NCBI GenBank assembly: GCA_944548615.1
Contig: CALYMY010000061.1
Location: forward strand, 1 to 64,000
From: Micropterix aruncella
Lineage: Eukaryota > Arthropoda > Insecta > Lepidoptera > Micropterigidae
Length of the DNA stretch: 64,000 nucleotides
Reading direction: 5' to 3'
Below the pieces are notes generated by a model. It did not search any database, was not told the origin of the DNA, and saw nothing but the letters and a program-made list of their open reading frames with translations. Numbering within the stretch: the first letter of the stretch is position 1; each line of letters starts with the position of its first letter. Below are positions 52,463 to 64,000 of the stretch, one piece after another. The translations under genes and the position numbers were made by a program.

Positions 52463-53904
52463 GGAGTTCCCTCGTCGGGAGCCAACCCTGGGTGCAGCAG
52501 CCATGTCATGGTGGAACTTAGTAATTGCCATCATAATGGAATGCCTATACCAAATTTCACGTCTCTACGGTTGACCGTTGAGCCCTCGTCGGGAGCCAAC
52601 CCTGGGTGCAGCAGCCATGTCATGGTGGAACTTAGTAATTGCCATCATAATGGAATGCCTATACCAAATTTCACGTCTCTACCGGTTGACCGTTGAGGAG
52701 TTCCCTCGTCGGGAGCCAAACCCTGGGTGCAGCAGCCGATGTCATGGTGGAACTTAGTAATTGCCATCATAATGGAATGCCTATACCAAATTTCACGTCT
52801 CTACGGTTGACCGTTGAGGAGTTCCCTCGTCGGGAGCCAACCCTGGGTGCAGCAGCCATGTCATGGTGGAACTTAGTAATTGCCATCATAATGGAATGCC
52901 TATACCAAATTTCACGTCTCTACGGTTGACCGTTGAGGAGTTCCCTCGTCGGGAGCCAACCCTGGGTGCAGCAGCCATGTCATGGTGGAACTTAGTAATT
53001 GCCATCATAATGGAATGCCTATACCAAATTTCACGTCTCTACGGTTGACCGTTGAGGAGTTCCCTCGTCGGGAGCCAACCCTGGGTGCAGCAGCCATGTC
53101 ATGGTGGAACTTAGTAATTGCCATCATAATGGAATGCCTATACCAAATTTCACGTCTCTACGGTTGACCGTTGAGGAGTTCCCTCGTCGGGAGCCAACCC
53201 TGGGTGCAGCAGCCATGTCATGGTGGAACTTAGTAATTGCCATCATAATGGAATGCCTATACCAAATTTCACGTCTCTACGGTTGACCGTTGAGGAGTTC
53301 CCTCGTCGGGAGCCAACCCTGGGTGCAGCAGCCGATGTCATGGTGGAACTTAGTAATTGCCAGTCATAATGGAATGCCTATACCAAATTTCACGTCTCTA
53401 CGGTTGACCGTTGAGGAGTTCCCTCGTCGGGAGCCAACCCTGGGTGCAGCAGCCATGTCATGGTGGAACTTAGTAATTGCCATCATAATGGAATGCCTAT
53501 ACCAAATTTCACGTCTCTACGGTTGACCGTTGAGGAGTTCCCTCGTCGGGAGCCAACCCTGGGTGCAGCAGCCATGTCATGGTGGAACTTAGTAATTGCC
53601 ATCATAATGGAATGCCTATACCAAATTTCACGTCTCTACGGTTGACCGTTGAGGAGTTCCCTCGTCGGGAGCCAACCCTGGGTGCAGCAGCCATGTCATG
53701 GTGGAACTTAGTAATTGCCATCATAATGGAATGCCTATACCAAATTTCACGTCTCTACGGTTGACCGTTGAGAAGTTCCCTCGTCGGGAGCCAACCCTGG
53801 GTGCAGCAGCCATGTCATGGTGGAACTTAGTAATTGCCATCATAATGGAATGCCTATACCAAATTTCACGTCTCTGCGGTTGACCGTTGAGGAGTTCCCT
53901 CGTC
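52463..53904. repeat. 119-bp array, unit 14 (12 copies, suspect consensus)
   Basis: Twelve copies with no clean B. A 5-bp loss follows copy 1 (near 52583) and five single-base insertions follow: near 52684, 52720, 52737, 53333 and 53363. The third and last two lie exactly where A and B differ (CAGCCGATG in copies 3 and 8, GCCAGTCAT in copy 8), so both alternatives appear to have been written side by side. The indels cancel and total length equals the reference. Private G at 53876 in the last copy. Confidence 0.9.
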
Positions 53905-54620
53905 CTTGTCACGTACCTCTTTCCGTAGGTTGTTTACTCCTTTTAATTCGTTTAACGCCTCGCGGGCAATATCTCTGGCTCTTTCCGGTATTTCTTCGAA
54001 ATTCCGAAACGGCACTTCTATTTCTGTGGTCTCCATATTGTCTCTTCTCGTTGATCAAAGGCACTGAAAATGAAAATGAAAAAGCACAGATTAAATAGTA
54101 TTGAAAAGTAATTAAAGAAGAAGAAGAAGACGAGATAAAAAGCAGAAGCAATGAAATGAAAAGCGTTCTAAAACCCTATCTTTTGACACCTCGCTTGTGT
54201 GTATATGATAAAATAAAGAATATAATATTTAATTTATTAAACGAAGCCGCGGGAAAAATACTAAAACTCCCTTGGCTCGGATCGCTACTATTGAAAACAA
54301 ACATCGTAAAATCGATAAATAAACTTTCGCAAGTATGACGAGGGCTGAAGTTACCATAGAAACAGAAATCGTTAAATCGATAAATATTCTATTGCGAGTC
54401 GGGCCACCGCCTGAGCTCGTTACTATGGAAACAAAACCGTTAAATCGATAAATCAATATACCTATACAGATATTAAATCGTCTATAATTCCGTTAATATT
54501 ACTCAGATTTGAAAATTAAAAGAAGCGTTAGATGCGCAAAGCAAAACTCTATTAGATAATAATAAACAGGGAGGACTATTGATGCCTTTTAGCGCAATAG
54601 CCCTCAAACGTCGGAAGCCA
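53905..54620. repeat. Spacer 14-15
   Basis: Full 716-bp spacer, apparently identical to the others although it lies between two error-rich arrays. Confidence 0.93.
53917..54063 (-). pseudogene. Candidate captured exon, copy 14
   Basis: ATG at 54036; splice-site motifs intact. The unspliced frame ends at 53866; G at 53876 changes one Val to Ala in its array-encoded tail. Confidence 0.42.
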
Positions 54621-56487
54621 ATTTATTTCGAAAAATGTGATTTTTTCATAACAATTTCTATGTTCAAAATGAAAGTTTATATAAAAAAATTCAAAATGTC
54701 AAAATTTCGAAAATGCCATTTCGTAGAGATTTCAAAGGCCTTCGTTCTGTCCGAACACCGTAACGCGTTAGGTTTACTCTATCTCGATTTATTTCGAAAA
54801 TGTGATTTTTTCATAATAATTTCCAAGTTCAAAATGAAAGTTTATATAAAAATTTTCAAAATATCAAAATTTCAAAAATGCCATTTTGTAGAGCTTAAGC
54901 GGGGTGTCGATCTCGCCAAAGACCGCAACGCGGTAGGTTTACTCTATCTCGATTTATTTCGAAAAATGTGATTTTTTCATAACAATTTCTATGTTCAAAA
55001 TGAAAGTTTATATAAAATTTTTCAAAATGTCAAAATTTCGAAAATGCCATTTTGTAGAGATTACCAAGGTCGTCGTTCTGTCCGAACGCCGTAACGCTAT
55101 AGGTTTACTCTATCACGATCTTTTTCGAAAAATGTGATTTTTTCATAACAATTTCTATGTTTAAAATGAAATTTTATATAAAATTTTTCAAAATGTCAAA
55201 ATTTCGAAAATGCCATTTTGTAGAGATTACCAAGGCCGTCGTTCTGTCCGAACGCCGTAACGCTATAGGTTTACTCTATCACGATCTTTTTCGAAAAATG
55301 TGATTTTTTCATAATAATTTCTATGTTTAAAATGAAATTTTATATAAAATTTTTCAAAATGTCAAAATTTCAAAAATGCCATTTTGTAGAGCTTAAGCGG
55401 GGTGTCGATCTAGCCAAAGACCGCAACGCGGTAGGTTTACTCTATCACGGTCTTTTTCGAAAAATGTCATTTATTCATAACAATTTCTATGTTCAAATGA
55501 AAGTTTATATAAAAATTTCAAATGTCAAAATTTCGAAAATGCCATTTCGTAGAGATTACCAAGGCCGTGGTTCTGTCCGAACGCCGTAACGCTATAGGTT
55601 TACTCTATCACGATCTTTTTCGAAAAATGTGATTTTTTCATTATAATTTCTATGTTTAAAATGAAATTTTATATAAAATTTTTCAAAATGTCAAAATTTC
55701 AAAAATGCCATTTTGTAGAGCTTAAGCGGGGTGTCGATCTCGCCAAAGACCGCAACGCGGTAGGTTTACTCTATCTCGATTTATTTCGAAAAATGTGATT
55801 TTTCATAACAATTTCTATGTTCAAAATGAAAGTTTATATAAAAAATTTCAAAATGTCAAAATTTCGAAAATGCCATTTTGTAGAGATTACCAAGGCCGTC
55901 GTTCTGTCCGAACGCCGTAACCCTATAGGTTTACTCTATCACGATCTTTTTCGAAAAATGTGATTTTTTCATAACAATTTCTATGTTTAAAATGAAATTT
56001 TATATAAAATTTTTCAAAATGTCAAAATTTCGAAAATGCCATTTTGTAGAGATTACCAAGGCCGTCGTTCTGTCCGAACGCCGTAACCCTATAGGTTTAC
56101 TCTATCACGATCTTTTTCGAAAAATATGATTTTTTCAAAATAATTTCTATGTTTAAAATGAAATTTTATATAAAATTTTTCAAAAAGTCAAAATTTCAAA
56201 AATGCCATTTTGTAGAGCTTAAGCGGGGTGTCGATCTCGCCAAAGACCGCAACGCGGTAGGTTTACTCTATCTCGTTCTTTTGTGAAAAATGTGATTTTT
56301 TCATAACAATTTCTATGTTCAAAATGAAAGTTTATATAAAAAATTTCAAAATGTCAAAATTTCGAAAATGCCATTTCGTAGAGATTTCAAAGGCCTTCGT
56401 TATGCCCAAACACCGTAACGCGTTTTATTTACTCTATCACGGTCTTTTTCGAAAAATGACATTTATTCATAACAATTTCTATGTTCA
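54621..56487. repeat. 166-bp array, unit 15 (11 monomers, indel-rich)
   Basis: Five single-base losses in A or T runs: near 54797, 55497, 55512, 55521 and 55801. A private substitution lies at 56138. The losses join reading frames into a 130-codon ORF (54579-54971) that is absent from the other units. Confidence 0.94.
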
Positions 56488-57930
56488 GGAGTTCCCTCGT
56501 CGGGAGCCAACCCTGGGTGCAGCAGCCATGTCATGGTGGAACTTAGTAATTGCCATCATAATGGAATGCCTATACCAAATTTCACGTCTCTACGGTTGAC
56601 CGTTGAGGAGTTCCCTCGTCGGGAGCCAACCCTGGGTGCAGCAGCCATGTCATGGTGGAACTTAGTAATTGCCATCATAATGGAATGCCTATACCAAATT
56701 TCACGTCTCTACGGTTGACCGTTGAGGAGTTCCCTCGTCGGGAGCCAACCCTGGGTGCAGCAGCGATGTCATGGTGGAACTTAGAAATTGCCGTCATAAT
56801 GGAATGCCTATACCAAATTTCACGTCTCTACGGTTGACCGTTGAGGAGTTCCCTCGTCGGGAGCCAACCCTGGGTGCAGCAGCCATGTCATGGTGGAACT
56901 TAGTAATTGCCATCATAATGGAATGCCTATACCAAATTTCACGTCTCTACGGTTGACCGTTGAGGAGTTCCCTCGTCGGGAGCCAACCCTGGGTGCAGCA
57001 GCCATGTCATGGTGGAACTTAGTAATTGCCATCATAATGGAATGCCTATACCAAATTTCACGTCTCTACGGTTGACCGTTGAGGAGTTCCCTCGTCGGGA
57101 GCCAACCCTGGGTGCAGCAGCCATGTCATGGTGGAACTTAGTAATTGCCATCATAATGGAATGCCTATACCAAATTTCACGTCTCTACGGTTGACCGTTG
57201 AGGAGTTCCCTCGTCGGGAGCCAACCCTGGGTGCAGCAGCCATGTCATGGTGGAACTTAGTAATTGCCATCATAATGGAATGCCTATACCAAATTTCACG
57301 TCTCTACGGTTGACCGTTGAGGAGTTCCCTCGTCGGGAGCCAACCCTGGGTGCAGCAGCGATGTCATGGTGGAACTTAGAAATTGCCGTCATAATGGAAT
57401 GCCTATACCAAATTTCACGTCTCTACGGTTGACCGTTGAGGAGTTCCCTCGTCGGGAGCCAACCCTGGGTGCAGCAGCCATGTCATGGTGGAACTTAGTA
57501 ATTGCCATCATAATGGAATGCCTATACCAAATTTCACGTCTCTACGGTTGACCGTTGAGGAGTTCCCTCGTCGGGAGCCAACCCTGGGTGCAGCAGCCAT
57601 GTCATGGTGGAACTTAGTAATTGCCATCATAATGGAATGCCTATACCAAATTTCACGTCTCTACGGTTGACCGTTGAGGAGTTCCCTCGTCGGGAGCCAA
57701 CCCTGGGTGCAGCAGCCATGTCATGGTGGAACTTAGTAATTGCCATCATAATGGAATGCCTATACCAAATTTCACGTCTCTACGGTTGACCGTTGAGAAG
57801 TTCCCTCGTCGGGAGCCAACCCTGGGGTGCAGCAGCCATGTCATGGTGGAACTTAGTAATTGCCATCATAATGGAATGCCTATACCAAATTTCACGTCTC
57901 TACGGTTGACCGTTGAGGAGTTCCCTCGTC
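56488..57930. repeat. 119-bp array, unit 15 (12 copies)
   Basis: Reference order A A B A A A A B A A A K. One extra G in the last copy (CCTGGGGTGC near 57825) opens a spurious 133-codon frame. Confidence 0.94.
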
Positions 57931-58646
57931 CTTGTCACGTACCTCTTTCCGTAGGTTGTTTACTCCTTTTAATTCGTTTAACGCCTCGCGGGCAATATCT
58001 CTGGCTCTTTCCGGTATTTCTTCGAAATTCCGAAACGGCACTTCTATTTCTGTGGTCTCCATATTGTCTCTTCTCGTTGATCAAAGGCACTGAAAATGAA
58101 AATGAAAAAGCACAGATTAAATAGTATTGAAAAGTAATTAAAGAAGAAGAAGAAGACGAGATAAAAAGCAGAAGCAATGAAATGAAAAGCGTTCTAAAAC
58201 CCTATCTTTTGACACCTCGCTTGTGTGTATATGATAAAATAAAGAATATAATATTTAATTTATTAAACGAAGCCGCGGGAAAAATACTAAAACTCCCTTG
58301 GCTCGGATCGCTACTATTGAAAACAAACATCGTAAAATCGATAAATAAACTTTCGCAAGTATGACGAGGGCTGAAGTTACCATAGAAACAGAAATCGTTA
58401 AATCGATAAATATTCTATTGCGAGTCGGGCCACCGCCTGAGCTCGTTACTATGGAAACAAAACCGTTAAATCGATAAATCAATATACCTATACAGATATT
58501 AAATCGTCTATAATTCCGTTAATATTACTCAGATTTGAAAATTAAAAGAAGCGTTAGATGCGCAAAGCAAAACTCTATTAGATAATAATAAACAGGGAGG
58601 ACTATTGATGCCTTTTAGCGCAATAGCCCTCAAACGTCGGAAGCCA
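57931..58646. repeat. Spacer 15-16
   Basis: Full 716-bp spacer, apparently identical to the others. Confidence 0.93.
57943..58089 (-). pseudogene. Candidate captured exon, copy 15
   Basis: ATG at 58062; splice-site motifs intact; unspliced frame ends at 57892. Confidence 0.42.
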
Positions 58647-60518
58647 ATTTATTTCGAAAAATGTGATTTTTTCATAACAATTTCTATGTTCAAAATGAAA
58701 GTTTATATAAAAAAATTCAAAATGTCAAAATTTCGAAAATGCCATTTCGTAGAGATTTCAAAGGCCTTCGTTCTGTCCGAACACCGTAACGCGTTAGGTT
58801 TACTCTATCTCGATTTATTTCGAAAAATGTGATTTTTTCATAATAATTTCCAAGTTCAAAATGAAAGTTTATATAAAAATTTTCAAAATATCAAAATTTC
58901 AAAAATGCCATTTTGTAGAGCTTAAGCGGGGTGTCGATCTCGCCAAAGACCGCAACGCGGTAGGTTTACTCTATCTCGATTTATTTCGAAAAATGTGATT
59001 TTTTCATAACAATTTCTATGTTCAAAATGAAAGTTTATATAAAATTTTTCAAAATGTCAAAATTTCGAAAATGCCATTTTGTAGAGATTACCAAGGTCGT
59101 CGTTCTGTCCGAACGCCGTAACGCTATAGGTTTACTCTATCACGATCTTTTTCGAAAAATGTGATTTTTTCATAACAATTTCTATGTTTAAAATGAAATT
59201 TTATATAAAATTTTTCAAAATGTCAAAATTTCGAAAATGCCATTTTGTAGAGATTACCAAGGCCGTCGTTCTGTCCGAACGCCGTAACGCTATAGGTTTA
59301 CTCTATCACGATCTTTTTCGAAAAATGTGATTTTTTCATAATAATTTCTATGTTTAAAATGAAATTTTATATAAAATTTTTCAAAATGTCAAAATTTCAA
59401 AAATGCCATTTTGTAGAGCTTAAGCGGGGTGTCGATCTAGCCAAAGACCGCAACGCGGTAGGTTTACTCTATCACGGTCTTTTTCGAAAAATGTCATTTA
59501 TTCATAACAATTTCTATGTTCAAAATGAAAGTTTATATAAAAAATTTCAAAATGTCAAAATTTCGAAAATGCCATTTCGTAGAGATTACCAAGGCCGTGG
59601 TTCTGTCCGAACGCCGTAACGCTATAGGTTTACTCTATCACGATCTTTTTCGAAAAATGTGATTTTTTCATTATAATTTCTATGTTTAAAATGAAATTTT
59701 ATATAAAATTTTTCAAAATGTCAAAATTTCAAAAATGCCATTTTGTAGAGCTTAAGCGGGGTGTCGATCTCGCCAAAGACCGCAACGCGGTAGGTTTACT
59801 CTATCTCGATTTATTTCGAAAAATGTGATTTTTTCATAACAATTTCTATGTTCAAAATGAAAGTTTATATAAAAAATTTCAATATGTCAAAATTTCGAAA
59901 ATGCCATTTTGTAGAGATTACCAAGGCCGTCGTTCTGTCCGAACGCCGTAACCCTATAGGTTTACTCTATCACGATCTTTTTCGAAAAATGTGATTTTTT
60001 CATAACAATTTCTATGTTTAAAATGAAATTTTATATAAAATTTTTCAAAATGTCAAAATTTCGAAAATGCCATTTTGTAGAGATTACCAAGGCCGTCGTT
60101 CTGTCCGAACGCCGTAACCCTATAGGTTTACTCTATCACGATCTTTTTCGAAAAATATGATTTTTTCATAATAATTTCTATGTTTAAAATGAAATTTTAT
60201 ATAAAATTTTTCAAAAAGTCAAAATTTCAAAAATGCCATTCTGTAGAGCTTAAGCGGGGTGTCGATCTCGCCAAAGACCGCAACGCGGTAGGTTTACTCT
60301 ATCTCGTTCTTTTGTGAAAAATGTGATTTTTTCATAACAATTTCTATGTTCAAAATGAAAGTTTATATAAAAAATTTCAAAATGTCAAAATTTCGAAAAT
60401 GCCATTTCGTAGAGATTTCAAAGGCCTTCGTTATGCCCAAACACCGTAACGCGTTTTATTTACTCTATCACGGTCTTTTTCGAAAAATGACATTTATTCA
60501 TAACAATTTCTATGTTCA
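58647..60518. repeat. 166-bp array, unit 16 (11 monomers)
   Basis: Reference length. Private substitutions T at 59883 (slot 8) and C at 60241 (slot 10). Confidence 0.95.
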
Positions 60519-61960
60519 GGAGTTCCCTCGTCGGGAGCCAACCCTGGGTGCAGCAGCCATGTCATGGTGGAACTTAGTAATTGCCATCATAATGGAATGC
60601 CTATACCAAATTTCACGTCTCTACGGTTGACCGTTGAGGAGTTCCCTCGTCGGGAGCCAACCCTGGGTGCAGCAGCCATGTCATGGTGGAACTTAGTAAT
60701 TGCCATCATAATGGAATGCCTATACCAAATTTCACGTCTCTACGGTTGACCGTTGAGGAGTTCCCTCGTCGGGAGCCAACCCTGGGTGCAGCAGCGATGT
60801 CATGGTGGAACTTAGAAATTGCCGTCATAATGGAATGCCTATACCAAATTTCACGTCTCTACGGTTGACCGTTGAGGAGTTCCCTCGTCGGGAGCCAACC
60901 CTGGGTGCAGCAGCCATGTCATGGTGGAACTTAGTAATTGCCATCATAATGGAATGCCTATACCAAATTTCACGTCTCTACGGTTGACCGTTGAGGAGTT
61001 CCCTCGTCGGGAGCCAACCCTGGGTGCAGCAGCCATGTCATGGTGGAACTTAGTAATTGCCATCATAATGGAATGCCTATACCAAATTTCACGTCTCTAC
61101 GGTTGACCGTTGAGGAGTTCCCTCGTCGGGAGCCAACCCTGGGTGCAGCAGCCATGTCATGGTGGAACTTAGTAATTGCCATCATAATGGAATGCCTATA
61201 CCAAATTTCACGTCTCTACGGTTGACCGTTGAGGAGTTCCCTCGTCGGGAGCCAACCCTGGGTGCAGCAGCCATGTCATGGTGGAACTTAGTAATTGCCA
61301 TCATAATGGAATGCCTATACCAAATTTCACGTCTCTACGGTTGACCGTTGAGGAGTTCCCTCGTCGGGAGCCAACCCTGGGTGCAGCAGCGATGTCATGG
61401 TGGAACTTAGAAATTGCCGTCATAATGGAATGCCTATACCAAATTTCACGTCTCTACGGTTGACCGTTGAGGAGTTCCCTCGTCGGGAGCCAACCCTGGG
61501 TGCAGCAGCCATGTCATGGTGGAACTTAGTAATTGCCATCATAATGGAATGCCTATACCAAATTTCACGTCTCTACGGTTGACCGTTGAGGAGTTCCCTC
61601 GTCGGGAGCCAACCCTGGGTGCAGCAGCCATGTCATGGTGGAACTTAGTAATTGCCATCATAATGGAATGCCTATACCAAATTTCACGTCTCTACGGTTG
61701 ACCGTTGAGGAGTTCCCTCGTCGGGAGCCAACCCTGGGTGCAGCAGCCATGTCATGGTGGAACTTAGTAATTGCCATCATAATGGAATGCCTATACCAAA
61801 TTTCACGTCTCTACGGTTGACCGTTGAGAAGTTCCCTCGTCGGGAGCCAACCCTGGGTGCAGCAGCCATGTCATGGTGGAACTTAGTAATTGCCATCATA
61901 ATGGAATGCCTATACCAAATTTCACGTCTCTACGGTTGACCGTTGAGGAGTTCCCTCGTC
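60519..61960. repeat. 119-bp array, unit 16 (12 copies)
   Basis: Reference order A A B A A A A B A A A K with no private change noticed. Confidence 0.95.
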
Positions 61961-62676
61961 CTTGTCACGTACCTCTTTCCGTAGGTTGTTTACTCCTTTT
62001 AATTCGTTTAACGCCTCGCGGGCAATATCTCTGGCTCTTTCCGGTATTTCTTCGAAATTCCGAAACGGCACTTCTATTTCTGTGGTCTCCATATTGTCTC
62101 TTCTCGTTGATCAAAGGCACTGAAAATGAAAATGAAAAAGCACAGATTAAATAGTATTGAAAAGTAATTAAAGAAGAAGAAGAAGACGAGATAAAAAGCA
62201 GAAGCAATGAAATGAAAAGCGTTCTAAAACCCTATCTTTTGACACCTCGCTTGTGTGTATATGATAAAATAAAGAATATAATATTTAATTTATTAAACGA
62301 AGCCGCGGGAAAAATACTAAAACTCCCTTGGCTCGGATCGCTACTATTGAAAACAAACATCGTAAAATCGATAAATAAACTTTCGCAAGTATGACGAGGG
62401 CTGAAGTTACCATAGAAACAGAAATCGTTAAATCGATAAATATTCTATTGCGAGTCGGGCCACCGCCTGAGCTCGTTACTATGGAAACAAAACCGTTAAA
62501 TCGATAAATCAATATACCTATACAGATATTAAATCGTCTATAATTCCGTTAATATTACTCAGATTTGAAAATTAAAAGAAGCGTTAGATGCGCAAAGCAA
62601 AACTCTATTAGATAATAATAAACAGGGAGGACTATTGATGCCTTTTAGCGCAATAGCCCTCAAACGTCGGAAGCCA
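61961..62676. repeat. Spacer 16-17
   Basis: Full 716-bp spacer, apparently identical to the others; last complete copy in the window. Confidence 0.93.
61973..62119 (-). pseudogene. Candidate captured exon, copy 16
   Basis: ATG at 62092; splice-site motifs intact; unspliced frame ends at 61922. Confidence 0.42.
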
Positions 62677-64000
62677 ATTTATTTCGAAAAATGTGATTTT
62701 TTCATAACAATTTCTATGTTCAAAATGAAAGTTTATATAAAAAAATTCAAAATGTCAAAATTTCGAAAATGCCATTTCGTAGAGATTTCAAAGGCCTTCG
62801 TTCTGTCCGAACACCGTAACGCGTTAGGTTTACTCTATCTCGATTTATTTCGAAAAATGTGATTTTTTCATAATAATTTCCAAGTTCAAAATGAAAGTTT
62901 ATATAAAAATTTTCAAAATATCAAAATTTCAAAAATGCCATTTTGTAGAGCTTAAGCGGGGTGTCGATCTCGCCAAAGACCGCAACGCGGTAGGTTTACT
63001 CTATCTCGATTTATTTCGAAAAATGTGATTTTTTCATAACAATTTCTATGTTCAAAATGAAAGTTTATATAAAATTTTTCAAAATGTCAAAATTTCGAAA
63101 ATGCCATTTTGTAGAGATTACCAAGGTCGTCGTTCTGTCCGAACGCCGTAACGCTATAGGTTTACTCTATCACGATCTTTTTCGAAAAATGTGATTTTTT
63201 CATAACAATTTCTATGTTTAAAATGAAATTTTATATAAAATTTTTCAAAATGTCAAAATTTCGAAAATGCCATTTTGTAGAGATTACCAAGGCCGTCGTT
63301 CTGTCCGAACGCCGTAACGCTATAGGTTTACTCTATCACGATCTTTTTCGAAAAATGTGATTTTTTCATAATAATTTCTATGTTTAAAATGAAATTTTAT
63401 ATAAAATTTTTCAAAATGTCAAAATTTCAAAAATGCCATTTTGTAGAGCTTAAGCGGGGTGTCGATCTAGCCAAAGACCGCAACGCGGTAGGTTTACTCT
63501 ATCACGGTCTTTTTCGAAAAATGTCATTTATTCATAACAATTTCTATGTTCAAAATGAAAGTTTATATAAAAAATTTCAAAATGTCAAAATTTCGAAAAT
63601 GCCATTTCGTAGAGATTACCAAGGCCGTGGTTCTGTCCGAACGCCGTAACGCTATAGGTTTACTCTATCACGATCTTTTTCGAAAAATGTGATTTTTTCA
63701 TTATAATTTCTATGTTTAAAATGAAATTTTATATAAAATTTTTCAAAATGTCAAAATTTCAAAAATGCCATTTTGTAGAGCTTAAGCGGGGTGTCGATCT
63801 CGCCAAAGACCGCAACGCGGTAGGTTTACTCTATCTCGATTTATTTCGAAAAATGTGATTTTTTCATAACAATTTCTATGTTCAAAATGAAAGTTTATAT
63901 AAAAAATTTCAAAATGTCAAAATTTCGAAAATGCCATTTTGTAGAGATTACCAAGGCCGTCGTTCTGTCCGAACGCCGTAACCCTATAGGTTTACTCTAT
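62677..64000. repeat. 166-bp array, unit 17 (cut by window end)
   Basis: Slots 1-7 complete and 162 bp of slot 8 before the window ends. The slot order matches the reference, so the array continues beyond 64000. Confidence 0.94.

Larger units (their letters stand above)
1..64000. repeat. Nested macro-satellite array, 4,030-bp reference unit
   Basis: Sixteen complete head-to-tail units and part of a seventeenth, all in the same orientation. Unit lengths in order are 4030, 3910, 4029, 4860, 2912, 3911, 3078, 4030, 4030, 4030, 3911, 4149, 3297, 4030, 4026 and 4030 bp. Each unit is spacer (716 bp), 166-bp monomer array, 119-bp monomer array. Length equals 776 + 166a + 119b, where 776 is the spacer plus the 46-bp and 14-bp partial monomers; the exceptions (units 2, 3, 15) are off by 1 to 4 bases because of small indels. 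Both window ends lie inside the array, so its full extent is unknown. Organisation resembles centromeric or pericentromeric higher-order satellite in general form; that location is inference. Confidence 0.97.

Noticed and set aside
54579..54971. 130-codon ORF in unit 15
   Set aside because: Created only by the single-base loss near 54797; absent from the 15 other complete units.
1..64000. Ribosomal DNA intergenic spacer
   Set aside because: Repeat-rich 4-kb spacing is reminiscent of an IGS, but no unit contains any rRNA-like sequence; only 716 bp per unit is not satellite.

Overview
The window is one unbroken satellite-DNA array from a eukaryotic genome, with no edge at either end. I found no intact conventional gene, rRNA, tRNA, CRISPR array or recognisable transposase. 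The sequence is a head-to-tail series of a macro-unit whose reference length is 4,030 bp: 16 complete periods and the start of a 17th (starts at 1, 4031, 7941, 11970, 16830, 19742, 23653, 26731, 30761, 34791, 38821, 42732, 46881, 50178, 54208, 58234, 62264). The species cannot be named. CpG is over-represented in the AT-rich monomer, which argues against a heavily CpG-methylated germline (vertebrate or typical plant) and is compatible with an insect or other invertebrate; this is inference only.

Each macro-unit has three blocks on the + strand: (1) a 716-bp non-satellite spacer; (2) an AT-rich array of 166-bp monomers, normally 11 plus a 46-bp partial; (3) a more GC-balanced array of 119-bp monomers, normally 12 plus a 14-bp partial. 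Unit length follows 776 + 166a + 119b, and all 16 complete units obey this to within a few single-base indels (a = 3 to 16, b = 4 to 17). Both satellites carry their own five-monomer higher-order pattern: 830 bp (5 x 166) and 595 bp (5 x 119). This gives nested levels of monomer, five-mer and macro-unit.

The spacer is the only part that looks gene-derived. On the minus strand of every complete spacer is a 147-nt candidate exon with a pyrimidine-rich CAG acceptor, an ATG in good context, 40 acidic/helix-like codons and a GTACGT donor. The donor lies 12 nt before the 119-bp array, so the satellites would be intronic in any transcript. I cannot identify the parent gene. The spacer also holds three degenerate ~66-bp repeats, each with ATCGATAAAT.

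Units differ mainly by unequal exchange: units 5 and 7 kept only 4 copies of the 119-mer and share two substitutions; unit 4 gained exactly five 166-mers; unit 13 lost eight 166-mers and gained five 119-mers. Units 3, 14 and 15 contain indels that look like assembly or polishing errors, so copy numbers there need checking against reads. The many 60 to 130 codon ORFs in the arrays are by-products of repeating non-coding monomers and are not annotated as genes.
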